Part shown: piece after piece, positions 1 to 8,727 of the stretch
How positions within the stretch are numbered: position 1 is the first letter of the stretch
Layout of the letters: each line of letters starts with the position of its first letter
Assembly: GCA_005223375.1 (NCBI GenBank)
Contig: RXOD01004842.1
Span: 1-17,779 of the forward strand
From: Amoebophrya sp. AT5.2
Lineage: Eukaryota; Sar; Dinophyceae; Syndiniales; Amoebophryaceae
DNA: 17,779 nucleotides
Direction of reading: 5' to 3'
Notes under the pieces: generated by a model
What the model was told of the DNA's origin: nothing
Database searches by the model: none
The model's input: the letters and a program-made list of their open reading frames with translations, nothing else
Made by a program: the position numbers and the translations under genes

Positions 1-795
1 CTGCCGTACCAGCTGCGGCCGTGCAGCCAGACCGGGCTGGACCTCCAGGGGCAGAAGTACCAGAACTTCGCGCGCGGCGCGAAGTACTGCGACGACCCGA
101 AGCACCCGAACAACACCATCTGCCTCGCGGCGCTCCCCAACGACTGGTGCAAATGGAGCCTGTCGCAGAAGCCGGGGGGTCTGCGGATCGGGTGGAGCGA
201 AAAGACGGGGGGCGACGGGGGGAAGTTCTACACCTACGACAAGGACGAGAACCAGGAGATCTACACCGACAAGCCAACCAACCTGCAGATCCGGAGCGCG
301 AAGGACGCGGAGGACCGCGCGGCGGACGCGTTCTGGCAGAGGACGAACGGGAAAACGCGGCAGCCCTTCATCAAACAGGCCGTAACGCAGTGGGAGAACC
401 GGACCACCGAGGTGCGGTCGAGCAACGAGAAGAACCTTTCGGACCGGATCGCGGACTTCGGCTACCACGCGAAGGCACTGGCGTTCGGGGCGAACGAGAA
501 CAACGTGGACCCGAACTACCAGAAGAACGAGACCTGCTGCACCACGGATGACAACTTCTGCAAGGAGGTGGAGGGCGTGCCGATGTGCGTCACACTGGAG
601 CAGTACCGAAACTACCTCCAGAGCGGACAGAACCTGTTTTTGACCTGCTCGTCGACCCGAGACCACCTGAACACAGGCTGCTGGCGAAGCAACGACCTAG
701 CCTACGAGTACTTCGGCGGGAAGTCGGGGACCGTGCCGGGTTTCGTCACCGTTGACATAAGAAAATCAGCGGTGGCAGGGACAAAGCTGGCGTGA
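1..795 (+). CDS. Cys-rich, probably secreted glycoprotein (3' part)
   Basis: The frame is open from base 1 to a TGA at 793-795, giving 264 residues with no credible start inside the window, so the 5' end is missing. I do not recognise the family. The peptide has ten cysteines (residues 8, 30, 41, 50, 179, 180, 187, 196, 216, 227) and four N-glycosylation sequons (N37, N133, N145, N176), which suits a secretory-pathway or surface protein; I see no membrane segment. Codons end almost always in G or C up to about residue 249, then become mixed, so the real exon may end near base 745-750 and the last residues may be intron read-through. The TGA itself lies in GTGAGG, a good 5' splice-site sequence. 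Coding status is near certain; function is unknown. Confidence 0.7.
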   Translation: MPYQLRPCSQTGLDLQGQKYQNFARGAKYCDDPKHPNNTICLAALPNDWCKWSLSQKPGGLRIGWSEKTGGDGGKFYTYDKDENQEIYTDKPTNLQIRSAKDAEDRAADAFWQRTNGKTRQPFIKQAVTQWENRTTEVRSSNEKNLSDRIADFGYHAKALAFGANENNVDPNYQKNETCCTTDDNFCKEVEGVPMCVTLEQYRNYLQSGQNLFLTCSSTRDHLNTGCWRSNDLAYEYFGGKSGTVPGFVTVDIRKSAVAGTKLA

Positions 796-1316
796 GGGAC
801 GGATGAGCTGCCGGCGATCCGATCGTTGCGCCGCCATGTTTCGAGCTACCGACTCAGCCAGAAGACGAAGTCATGAAATCTAAAGATCGATCGATTCTAC
901 AGGGATCGGAGCGGCCCTCTGCCTATGAGCTTGTGCAGCTGGGTGCTGAGTTTGTTGTGTCCAAGACAACCTTCTATAGATCTTGAATAAACCAAGACGC
1001 AGAACTATCTTTTCCCGGCCCCTCTCGTGGTCGTGCGCTGCCACCAATGAAAGTACGTATAGTAAAGTATGTTTGTAGCGGTGCGGCGACGACACGGCTG
1101 CACAAGACGATAGAGCGCGTTCAAAATCTTTGCGCCAGTCTCATTTTTCTTCTGAATGAAAGAAGTTCTTGATCGGAAATTTATTAGTGTCATACGAAAG
1201 CGAAACTTCATCGTGCTGAACGTGGGTCGACTAATAAATTTTCTTAGCGGCAACTCCACGTCCATCCGGTGCAACGATTACTGACTAGCGCCTCGCAGAA
1301 GCATTTTTGATGCCTG
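796..1316. other. Non-coding stretch after the first gene
   Basis: No frame here has the G/C-ending codon pattern of the neighbours. The stretch may be 3' UTR, intron and intergenic DNA. It contains an AATAAA-like hexamer near 985 and a 12-bp perfect inverted repeat (see the separate entry). I see no RNA gene in it. Confidence 0.5.
1177..1241. repeat. 12-bp perfect inverted repeat, 41-nt spacer
   Basis: AAATTTATTAGT at 1177-1188 is exactly complementary to ACTAATAAATTT at 1230-1241. The arms are AT-rich in a mixed-composition neighbourhood. It could be the two ends of a tiny non-autonomous element or a hairpin in a transcript. No exact target-site duplication abuts the arms. Confidence 0.6.
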
Positions 1317-2873
1317 ATGGCACTTCCCCATCTGGGAATAGGACCTATTCTTCAACAACGGCTGTTTTCAACAAGTACAAGGCCATTGTTCGTCATCGGC
1401 ACCTGCTCCTGCGGGAAACGAGAAGTACACCAGAAGCGCAACATCATGGCCTCCGCCGCGGCTGCCTCTTCGTGTTCATCAACGACGCAGCTCATCACTA
1501 TCGCGACTTTAAACTGCTACTTGATTCCGAAGCTTCTCGTGAACCAGGCGAACAAGACTTGCGAGCGCCAAGACGCCCGTGCGCTCGCCATCGGGGAATG
1601 GCTGGGGAAGCGGAAAATTACCGTCGCTGGCCTTCAGGAGGTCTGGGGTAGCCACTGCTTCGAGATGGAGAGGGGCGCGGCCGCGGGAACAATAGCAGCG
1701 GGATCATCTCCGCGTTCTTCGCGACCCAAACCCAATTACAGCTTCCTGCACAAGTCGCTCGGGAGTACTGTGCTGGACACTTTGAATGTGTACGCGTGGA
1801 AGAGAACGGGCGGACTGCAACTCGTGCACGACGAAAGCGAAATGCGGTTGCTCGCGACGGGGAAACAGACGTACGCGAACAGTATATCGAAGAGCGGGAA
1901 AGGAATTACGTGCGGCCTTTGGGAAGTTCTCGGTCCCGCGGAGGAGTCAAACAATGCCCACAAGTACGTACTTCTGATCAACACGCACTTGGATCACGTG
2001 AACGTGGCCGACAGCCAGCGGAAGCAGATCGCGGAGCTGTCAGACTTCATCCAACGTGTAGCGGTGGAGCTGTTTGGCGAGCCGATGATTTCTGGCGGTT
2101 CTGGCCAATCTAGTACTGCCTCTCCTGCTACAGCTACTTCATCATCCTCGAGTGCAAGTAGCCGCGCTACCATCATGCAGCCCCGGCACGATGCTGCTGC
2201 CACGACGGCTCCGAGTCGGACCCCCCTCGATCCGGGCCGCACTGCCGTCTTCGTGGTCGGCGACTTCAACATAGACGGAGGCACGGAGTCCGAGCCAGCG
2301 GCAGACCGCCGCGCCCGGCTCACAGACGAGTGCCGCCGCGTCGCGCAGAAGATCCGCGGTCATTTGGGCGATCAGGGCGCGTCGAAAAGCACTTTCTTCG
2401 ACAGGTTGAAGGACAGGATTCTGTACCCAAATCCGGAGAGTGGTCCCTGGGCAATGGCAGAGTATTTCGAAAAAGTGGACTTCGTAGCTGAGCAGGAAGC
2501 ACTCTACACCGAATTGAAAACAGCACTGGAGGGTGGATGTTGTGGGAGCTCTGCTTCTACTTGTTCCGCTTCAAGCAGTTCGCGGACGGCTTCAGAAGGA
2601 TCGAGCAGAAGGTTACTATCAGTGCGCGATCTGCAGAAGTTGGCCACCGGCGGGGGGCAGCACACGTACAGCCGGGAAACGAATGGCTTAGCGGAATACC
2701 AGAGCCGCCGACTGGACTACATTTTCGCGGTCGACGCGATTGCGATTCGTGGGTCGTCCTCGCGCTCCTACGAGCTGCTGCGGTGCGAAGTCGACAAGGT
2801 CGAGATGGCCACGCAAGAGAGGGGTAAAGAATTCAGCGACCATTGGGGATTAGTGGCGGAAGTAAGGATCTAG
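1317..2873 (+). CDS. EEP-fold phosphodiesterase, neutral sphingomyelinase-like
   Basis: The 518-residue protein carries the full set of endonuclease/exonuclease/phosphatase motifs in order: LNCY (N66), LQEVW (E108, metal ligand), NTHLDH (H224), VGDFNID (D316, N318), RLDYIF (D467) and SDHWGL (D508-H509, catalytic pair). The LNCYLIPK start and GLQEVW motif are closest in feel to neutral sphingomyelinases, which cleave sphingomyelin to ceramide and phosphocholine with Mg2+; other phosphodiester substrates are possible. Two Ser/Ala-rich insertions (about 258-300 and 405-432) interrupt the fold. Start choice is open. ATG 1317 has a poor context but adds an N-terminus rich in Arg and Ser and free of acidic residues (RLFSTSTR), like a mitochondrial presequence. 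ATG 1446 has A at -3 and G at +4 and would give 475 residues. The stop is TAG. The family is firm; the substrate is inference. Confidence 0.88.
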   Translation: MALPHLGIGPILQQRLFSTSTRPLFVIGTCSCGKREVHQKRNIMASAAAASSCSSTTQLITIATLNCYLIPKLLVNQANKTCERQDARALAIGEWLGKRKITVAGLQEVWGSHCFEMERGAAAGTIAAGSSPRSSRPKPNYSFLHKSLGSTVLDTLNVYAWKRTGGLQLVHDESEMRLLATGKQTYANSISKSGKGITCGLWEVLGPAEESNNAHKYVLLINTHLDHVNVADSQRKQIAELSDFIQRVAVELFGEPMISGGSGQSSTASPATATSSSSSASSRATIMQPRHDAAATTAPSRTPLDPGRTAVFVVGDFNIDGGTESEPAADRRARLTDECRRVAQKIRGHLGDQGASKSTFFDRLKDRILYPNPESGPWAMAEYFEKVDFVAEQEALYTELKTALEGGCCGSSASTCSASSSSRTASEGSSRRLLSVRDLQKLATGGGQHTYSRETNGLAEYQSRRLDYIFAVDAIAIRGSSSRSYELLRCEVDKVEMATQERGKEFSDHWGLVAEVRI

Positions 2874-2883
2874 CTTGCTAGAT
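2868..2883. repeat. Short hairpin over the EEP stop codon
   Basis: ATCTAGC-TT-GCTAGAT is a perfect 7-bp stem with a 2-nt loop that includes the TAG stop of the EEP gene. It may form in the mRNA; it may also be chance. Confidence 0.4.
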
Positions 2884-3404
2884 GATGAGAGAAAATCCGT
2901 ATCCGAAGACTTCTTCCATGACCAAAAAACCGTTTTCCGCGTTTCGGTTTCTGGTTATGGATCATTTCATGATCCTGGATGATCCTGCCATCAGCGAGGA
3001 CCAAGTACCAGTGAAATGTCCTACGTAAGTAGCTGCGCGGAAGTAAATTCTCATTTTCATTCTGATCAGTACCAGTGCTGCTGCTCCACGTGTTCAGCTT
3101 TATGCATTGACTGTTCCGCTACTTGGAGTTGGAATTCGGTGGGTTTGCGAAGGCGAGGAATCTTATACGGGTCCAGGGAAATAAAACCAAAAGGCGAACA
3201 TTCATTTTCATTGGCCGAAAAAACTTCCGCTGCCGATCCATCGTGTATGACAGTCGGACTGTGACTATGAGCTACAATCACCCCCCACTCCACTACTAGC
3301 AGTACCTGCTTTACGATTAACGCTTGACATCTCGATGGGGTTTATTAAGTTTGAGCGAGTACCAGCAGAGTTTGCTTCTGCATGAGCATAGTGCCCGCCC
3401 CACA
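2874..3404. other. Non-coding gap between EEP and AlkB genes
   Basis: No convincing coding frame. The gap holds a 7-bp hairpin with a 3-nt loop (GGATCAT at 2959-2965, ATGATCC at 2969-2975), a further GGATGATCC just after it, and CATTTTCATT twice, near 3052 and 3202. Presumably it is 3' UTR, intergenic DNA and the 5' UTR of the next gene. Confidence 0.5.
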
Positions 3405-4502
3405 ATGGAGCCTCAGATGAAGGATATGGTTCTCCACACCGAAGACTCATCTTCTGAGGCTCGTCCGGCTCCTCCGGTTCCTCCGGTCGCTCTTGTTCGA
3501 GATGCCGCGATGCTTTCTGGCCCCGTTCCTGTGAGCTGGTGTCCTTTCGTCGAAGACCATGGGCGCCGCAGTTACTCCTACTTCGCCCAGAACGCGTTCT
3601 CACAAGCTGAGCTCGAGACTTGGTTCCACGAATTGCACCCGCGCACTTATTATGGGAGCGACAGCGACTGGATAGTAGCCACCGAGAGCGCAGGAGCAGG
3701 AGCGGGACCTGCGGGGACGCCGCTTCCTGTTGGAGAGCAGGAGCAAACCGCTTGGACGGACGCTTATTACAAGGGCCGCTTGTTGCTGCGCAAGACCGCG
3801 TGGTGCGTGTTTGAAAAAGACTGCGTTTGTGAGTACGGGTACTCGGACACGTGGCAGCCGCAGATCCGCAGCGAGAAAATGCAACGGGTGCTCGAGAAAA
3901 TTACGAGGAGAGTGGAAGAAGTGTGCTTTGGTCGTGGGAGTGCGGAGGTGGACCACACCTCTTCATCTTCTTCTGGCATCAATTTCAATGCTGTGAACCT
4001 GAATTACTACCCGCGCGGCGGCGGCGTCGGCTTCCACGCCGATGACGAGTTCCTCTTCGACGGCCTGAACCGGGACACCTGTATCATCTCGCTCAGTTTG
4101 GGCGCTGTTCCAACTGAGCGAGATGATACAGCTGTCCTTCCAACCTCTCCAGGAGTGGATGAGACATCTTCGTCTTCTTCTAGCAGTAGTAGGTACTACG
4201 GCGCCCGCAAGTTTCAGATCCGGTTGAAGAAGAAGAAGCAGAAGGTGTTTCCGGCAGGCCAGGCAGGAGGGGGCGTGGAGATAGCGGACCTGGTGTTGTT
4301 TCCGGGGGACCTGATGACGATGGAGGGCGAGTTCCAGAAGCACTACCTTCACTCCGTGTGGCCCGGCGACGACCCGTCGCAGGGGGAGCACGAACTGACA
4401 CAGGGAGAACGAATCAACCTCACGTGGCGCAAAATCGTGCGGCACCTGGACGGGAGCGCGGAAGAGTGCAAGGGCATCAAATGCCCACTTGCAGGAACAT
4501 AG
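3405..4502 (+). CDS. AlkB-family Fe(II)/2-oxoglutarate dioxygenase
   Basis: The 365-residue protein shows the AlkB core: NLNYYPRGG (199-206), the iron ligands H211 and D213 in GFHADDE, a third ligand H316 in YLHSVW, and R336/R342 in RINLTWRK, the 2-oxoglutarate-binding signature. RKTAWCVF near 129 and the layout resemble the ALKBH2/ALKBH3 group, which removes alkyl groups from nucleic-acid bases by oxidation. The substrate here (DNA, RNA or protein) cannot be told. ATG 3405 was chosen because it is the first ATG in frame and has a good context (CACAATGG). A 34-residue insertion (about 234-267) splits the usual strand pair SLGA...RKFQIR. It starts inside a perfect 20-bp inverted repeat and ends in an eight-serine run. 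A short Lys-rich patch (275-278) follows. The stop is TAG. The family is very secure. Confidence 0.92.
   Translation: MEPQMKDMVLHTEDSSSEARPAPPVPPVALVRDAAMLSGPVPVSWCPFVEDHGRRSYSYFAQNAFSQAELETWFHELHPRTYYGSDSDWIVATESAGAGAGPAGTPLPVGEQEQTAWTDAYYKGRLLLRKTAWCVFEKDCVCEYGYSDTWQPQIRSEKMQRVLEKITRRVEEVCFGRGSAEVDHTSSSSSGINFNAVNLNYYPRGGGVGFHADDEFLFDGLNRDTCIISLSLGAVPTERDDTAVLPTSPGVDETSSSSSSSSRYYGARKFQIRLKKKKQKVFPAGQAGGGVEIADLVLFPGDLMTMEGEFQKHYLHSVWPGDDPSQGEHELTQGERINLTWRKIVRHLDGSAEECKGIKCPLAGT
4079..4131. repeat. Perfect 20-bp inverted repeat inside the AlkB coding sequence
   Basis: The left arm 4079-4098 (CTGTATCATCTCGCTCAGTT) is the exact reverse complement of the right arm 4112-4131, with a 13-nt loop at 4099-4111. 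The left arm encodes the family-typical CIISLS. The right arm encodes TERDDTA, which has no counterpart in AlkB proteins. The frame stays open throughout. It would form a strong hairpin in DNA or mRNA. Confidence 0.95.
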
Positions 4503-5406
4503 ACTATCTTGCGGTAGTTCAGGAGACTGGTGAAACTTGTGGAAGCAAGACTGACATCGACATCGTGCTTGATGACTGCTCCTCTCGCGGAGGCGGGTGG
4601 AACAGGCAGCTGGACGATTGTGATTGCAGCTGGCACTTCTTTTTCATAGCTCAAGAACTCTTCTACGTCTGATTGAAAGCGTACTGAGGCACAGTCGGAA
4701 TCAGACGTACTTCTCGTGTGTTGAGTTTCATCGCCCAACTTCTGGCGGGACTGAAAGATTGCAACGGAGTGCCAGGCCCGCACGCCGATCCTCCATCAAC
4801 AGCAGCAAGCGTAGTTCGGCCGATTTACCGACTTCGTCTCCGATTCCGAGGTCCCGTCACAGCTCATATCAATCTTAAAGATCCTGATCTGCTTCTCTTG
4901 ATCTCGTGCCTCGCGTCCTTCATGTTGTATCTATGTTTGCAAAGAAAGTAGGTCCGTCCTTCCTCTGCCGGGAGTAAAGATTTGTTGTTGCGAACACAGT
5001 TCTTGTTTTCAAACTATTTCCCAATGCTGAAACCAACACCATACTTCCACCTTGGCTTGCTCCTCCTACACGTCTCACAATCGTTCCAATCGTTCAATTT
5101 CGAAAGTCCGACAATCAAAATATGGCTGCTCGTGACCGCGGGCGCGAACCGAAAACAAAATAAATTTCGAAAAAAAGCTAGCTGTAGGGGCGTCGAGAAC
5201 TTTTTCTTTGAACGTTGTATCGTTCCTTCGTGAGGATCCTCTTCGCTAGTAGTTGCTCTTGCATCGACAGTCAGACACAGCTTTCTTTCGCCGCGCCACG
5301 GCAGACCTTCGCTAGTGAAGGAGGTTGTAAAACGGAACACCAAAGATCAATGCCCTGGCTCTACTGCTTGGCATCGTCCACCTTCTCCGCGCCCAGGGTG
5401 AGCAGG
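4503..5406. other. Non-coding gap upstream of the long secreted protein
   Basis: No coding frame I can support. It contains a small inverted-repeat element (4660-4714), AATTTCGAAA twice (about 5097 and 5164) and AT-rich stretches. The next gene's frame is open from about 5215, with an in-frame ATG at 5350 in poor context. Confidence 0.5.
4660..4714. repeat. Tiny inverted-repeat element with 5-bp flanking direct repeats
   Basis: TACGTCTGATT (4664-4674) is the exact reverse complement of AATCAGACGTA (4699-4709). CTTCT occurs at both outer edges (4660-4664, sharing one base with the left arm, and 4710-4714). The arrangement resembles a miniature transposon-like or introner-like element with a target-site duplication, only about 46 nt long. 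It may be chance, because the arms are short. Confidence 0.45.
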
Positions 5407-8400
5407 ATGACAGCGAGACGTGTGATCGTCGGCTCTTCGGCCGCGTTAATCTCTTGGCTGGGGGTGATATCGGTACCTCTCGTTTCCGCCTCGCCCCCCT
5501 GGTGCAGCGAGGAGTACTTTGAACGGCGTTCCACCCCTTTACTCGACATGGAGGAGCGCTTCTGCAGACTGGCTTTGCAGGCGCGGAACGTGGGGAACGA
5601 ACACCGCCTCATCAACGACCAGCATGCTCCGTCGAGACCCCAGCACGAGGACCAGAGGACTTCTTCCAGCGCTACTACTGCGGACGAACGCCCCGAAGTA
5701 GATGTGGATCTTCGTGAGGCCGCGGTTTTGCGACTGAAAAGTTCCCTCGCGCACTACAATTATGCCGATGCTCGCGACCTGTACAACAAGGACGCGCACG
5801 ACATCAACACGATCGCGTTTCCCCACCGCTTCCCGGGCGGCACGGTTGGGAGGCAGGACCGACAGGACAGTTACCGGCGGACGCGTGTGGGCGAGGTTGA
5901 CGAGCGGGTGAGCTACCTGCAACGAAAGGCGATTTGCGACCATTACAGTGGGCGGCACAAGAAGGTGTGCGACTTCACTTGGGGGCTCAAGAAAATGGCG
6001 GGAGCTGGCGAGGAGCGCATTCGGAGGAGACTGGAGGCTGGGAAGCAGAAGCAGGAGGTTTGTAGTGTTTTCGGAACGGGCTCGGGAAGGGGGACGTGCG
6101 AGTGCGGGTTGCGGGAAATCGACCACGACCGAAAAGAGCGGAAGTACGTGCGGGGCCTGTTGGCTCAGAAACAAAAGACTTCTGGGCGCCGAAAGAAATC
6201 TTCATCAGCCCAGGCAGGTGGAGAGAGTCAGCCCGTAGTGCCAGCGCTCCCCGATCATTCGCAACAACAGCGTCCGACTCTGCCGCCGCTGCCACCAATG
6301 GGCCTGACAGAAGTGGCGACCGAAGTGCAAACCGGGCGTGGCCGCTGCGGCTCGGCATTCTCGGCTGCGTCGACGGCAACAGCGTCGACGACAGGAGGCT
6401 CCTCGTCCCCGGCGAACTTCGATTTCCGCGCCTTGAGACTCCAACGCGAGCGGGAGGAAGGGCAGCCCTTGCTGCGTTACGTCGCGCGCTATGCGGAAGC
6501 GGAGGTGGAGCCGAATGAACCCCGGCTGGACCACCACAGGGAAGCGGGGGAGCATTTTTTGCTTCCGGTTGAAGGACAAGAAGATCTGGATATTCCCGTC
6601 CTTCCCGGAGAGGACGGTGGAGAGCAGGACTCTCAGGACCAAAATCCAGAGTTTCTGGAAGATCCGCCGGAGTTCATGCTACCACCTCCCGCCCCGCGTC
6701 CGGAGATCGAAGACGACTCGGATGACGATCGTCATCCAGTTCCGCGAGTGGTCCCGCACCACCAGCAAGAGCAAGACGATCCGGAAGTGGATCTGCAGTT
6801 TCCCAACAGCCAAGAATCCAAATCGTCCTCCGGCGGCGGTTCTGGCACGTTGCCCTCTAGCTTGGAACGCGAGGCGGACATGGAAGCTGTCGAGGAGGTA
6901 GAGGACGGAACAAATTTTCACGGAGACGAGCATCAAACGGACCTTGAAGCAGAGCAGTTTCTGCTGACGTCTTCCCCGACAACTCGCGAACGAGACATCA
7001 TGTCTTCCGGTGCGGGAGCTGCTGCTTCTGCACCAGGTGGGGGTGCGGCCGGAGGCGGTGCAGCTGCAGGGGTGGCCACGATGGCGGCGCCGTCAGGGCC
7101 GTTTCTACGGCCCCAAAGTTCCGCTTTTGCAGCGATGCCAGCGCGCCGGCGCAATAAGGCCTTGAAGCGGTCGCGCACCCAGGCAGCGCTGAGCGTTTCG
7201 CCGCCATCCTCGCCCGCGGAGCAAACGGGAGAGGGCGGGCAGGCGAAGAGACGCCGAGCAGGTCCTCCTTCGCCACCCGTCATGGAGCCACCTCCGACGC
7301 CAGCAACTCATGGGCCGGCGGACGACGCGGGATACCGCGGCATCGCGTTTCCGTCCCTCACAGATTCCTCTGCTGTGGGGGGTATCGGGTCGCTTTCCGT
7401 GGCATTCACACTGGCTCCCCTTATTCCTCCTGTGCCAGCTGTCTCGGCGGCCGCTGCAAGTGCAACGCCTTCAACCGCGGTTGCAGCCTGCCCTCCTCCA
7501 GGCGTGGTCTCCACCGGACCACTGGCGCCCGTGGCGCCCCTGCTTTCGCGGGAGGCGCAAGGTGAAGGTCAAAATCCTGATGCTAATTTGTGCCTGCCAT
7601 GTATTAGGCCTTCGGCACTGATATCGTCGGAGGTGGTGGACAAAAATCCCGACGACACTACCCCCGCCGACGAAATAAATGATGACGTCTGTTCGCTCGC
7701 CTCCGACTGCGAGTCGTCGGAAGACGCGTTGGGGTCCGAGGACGAGCGCCAAATCTTGAACGACCCCGACCTGGGCTCCTCCGCCGAGCGACAGAAAGAG
7801 CGGAAGAGGAGGCAGGAGGCGCGAAAGGAGCTGCGGCTCCAGTGGTGGGTGTACCATTTCAGCGCGCGAGCCTTGTGCGACAGCGGGGTGCGCACCTGTG
7901 GACACTGCCGGCGGAAGATGCACTTGCACTGTCCCGCGTGCCGGGAAGAAAGCCGGCAGAAGCAGTGGGTTGCACGCGCGGCCACGAGCGGGCGGACGTC
8001 TGCAGGCGTGGAAGTAACATCTTCGGGAGCTCCTGGCGGTGGGTCCTCTGCGTCTGGTTCTGCTGCACCAGCTTCGTATTCGCCGCAACCCAGTAATTTT
8101 CCCCGCACCACCTCCACCTCCAGTCAAAGTCGGAGCAAGAGCCCTTCGAAGCGGCGAAAGCTCCTCGTCAAGACTCCTGCGACGACGGCCTACGAAAGAC
8201 AACAGCGGAAGCAGCGGATGAAGGCGGAACTGCTCGATTTGCAGCAGTACGAGCACGAGCGGTGGGTGGGGGACGAGCCCTTCAAGGCGTGGCGTGCGAC
8301 CTTGGACAACATCCAGTTCACCTTGCGGCAGCTGGATGTGAGAACGGTCGCCCAGGTGGAAGCCTTTGTGGCCGCTTTGAGCGACAAAGCCAAGCTGAGA

Positions 8401-8727
8401 ATCGTGGACGCCGGGGAGCCGAGCTACCAAAATTTTTGCCCCTGCATTCTCTGCCAGACGGCGGAGAAACGGCGCGAAAAAAATCTTGCCGCGGTGCGCG
8501 AGGCGGCGGTCGTGATTGAAACAGTGCAATGGGAACAAAGAAGGAAAAAAAAGAGGAGGGAAGAAAAGAAAAGGAACCTGATGAGAGGCGGAATTGCTGG
8601 GATGGAACCAGCACAGGGAAGTAGGACAATCACAGCGGATCATGAAAGAGACGAAGATGAATCTGAAGGGGATGAAGACTTACTTCTTGAGGCAGAAGCG
8701 GGCGCGAAGATGGAAGAACAGTACTAA
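5407..8727 (+). CDS. Giant secretory-pathway protein with C-terminal Cys/His cluster
   Basis: This is a single open frame of 1106 residues. I do not recognise the family. ATG 5407 has A at -3 and gives a textbook signal peptide (Arg-rich start, hydrophobic core about residues 6-27, cut after PLVSA). The upstream in-frame ATG at 5350 has a poor context and would bury the hydrophobic core. After a moderately charged N-terminal part (about 30-250, several Cys), residues about 250-800 are low complexity: acidic, Pro/Ser-rich, with an Ala/Gly run near 535-560. Near the C-terminus is a metal-binding-like cluster: C824-x6-C831-x2-C834-x4-H839-x-H841-C842-x2-C845. A CPCILC motif follows at 1011-1016, then a Lys/Arg-rich helix. 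The cluster recalls a degenerate RING/PHD-type zinc site, but the spacing fits no family I can name. The stop is TAA. Codon bias and length make the gene secure; the role is unknown. Confidence 0.85.
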   Translation: MTARRVIVGSSAALISWLGVISVPLVSASPPWCSEEYFERRSTPLLDMEERFCRLALQARNVGNEHRLINDQHAPSRPQHEDQRTSSSATTADERPEVDVDLREAAVLRLKSSLAHYNYADARDLYNKDAHDINTIAFPHRFPGGTVGRQDRQDSYRRTRVGEVDERVSYLQRKAICDHYSGRHKKVCDFTWGLKKMAGAGEERIRRRLEAGKQKQEVCSVFGTGSGRGTCECGLREIDHDRKERKYVRGLLAQKQKTSGRRKKSSSAQAGGESQPVVPALPDHSQQQRPTLPPLPPMGLTEVATEVQTGRGRCGSAFSAASTATASTTGGSSSPANFDFRALRLQREREEGQPLLRYVARYAEAEVEPNEPRLDHHREAGEHFLLPVEGQEDLDIPVLPGEDGGEQDSQDQNPEFLEDPPEFMLPPPAPRPEIEDDSDDDRHPVPRVVPHHQQEQDDPEVDLQFPNSQESKSSSGGGSGTLPSSLEREADMEAVEEVEDGTNFHGDEHQTDLEAEQFLLTSSPTTRERDIMSSGAGAAASAPGGGAAGGGAAAGVATMAAPSGPFLRPQSSAFAAMPARRRNKALKRSRTQAALSVSPPSSPAEQTGEGGQAKRRRAGPPSPPVMEPPPTPATHGPADDAGYRGIAFPSLTDSSAVGGIGSLSVAFTLAPLIPPVPAVSAAAASATPSTAVAACPPPGVVSTGPLAPVAPLLSREAQGEGQNPDANLCLPCIRPSALISSEVVDKNPDDTTPADEINDDVCSLASDCESSEDALGSEDERQILNDPDLGSSAERQKERKRRQEARKELRLQWWVYHFSARALCDSGVRTCGHCRRKMHLHCPACREESRQKQWVARAATSGRTSAGVEVTSSGAPGGGSSASGSAAPASYSPQPSNFPRTTSTSSQSRSKSPSKRRKLLVKTPATTAYERQQRKQRMKAELLDLQQYEHERWVGDEPFKAWRATLDNIQFTLRQLDVRTVAQVEAFVAALSDKAKLRIVDAGEPSYQNFCPCILCQTAEKRREKNLAAVREAAVVIETVQWEQRRKKKRREEKKRNLMRGGIAGMEPAQGSRTITADHERDEDESEGDEDLLLEAEAGAKMEEQY

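Noticed and set aside
3963..4445. Minus-strand 160-residue frame over the AlkB gene
   Set aside because: Shadow of AlkB; its similarity to the sense peptide near the palindrome is a direct consequence of the inverted repeat.
7471..8643. Minus-strand 390-residue frame opposite the 1106-residue protein
   Set aside because: Antisense shadow produced by GC-rich codon positions; the sense frame has a start, a signal peptide and a Cys/His cluster.
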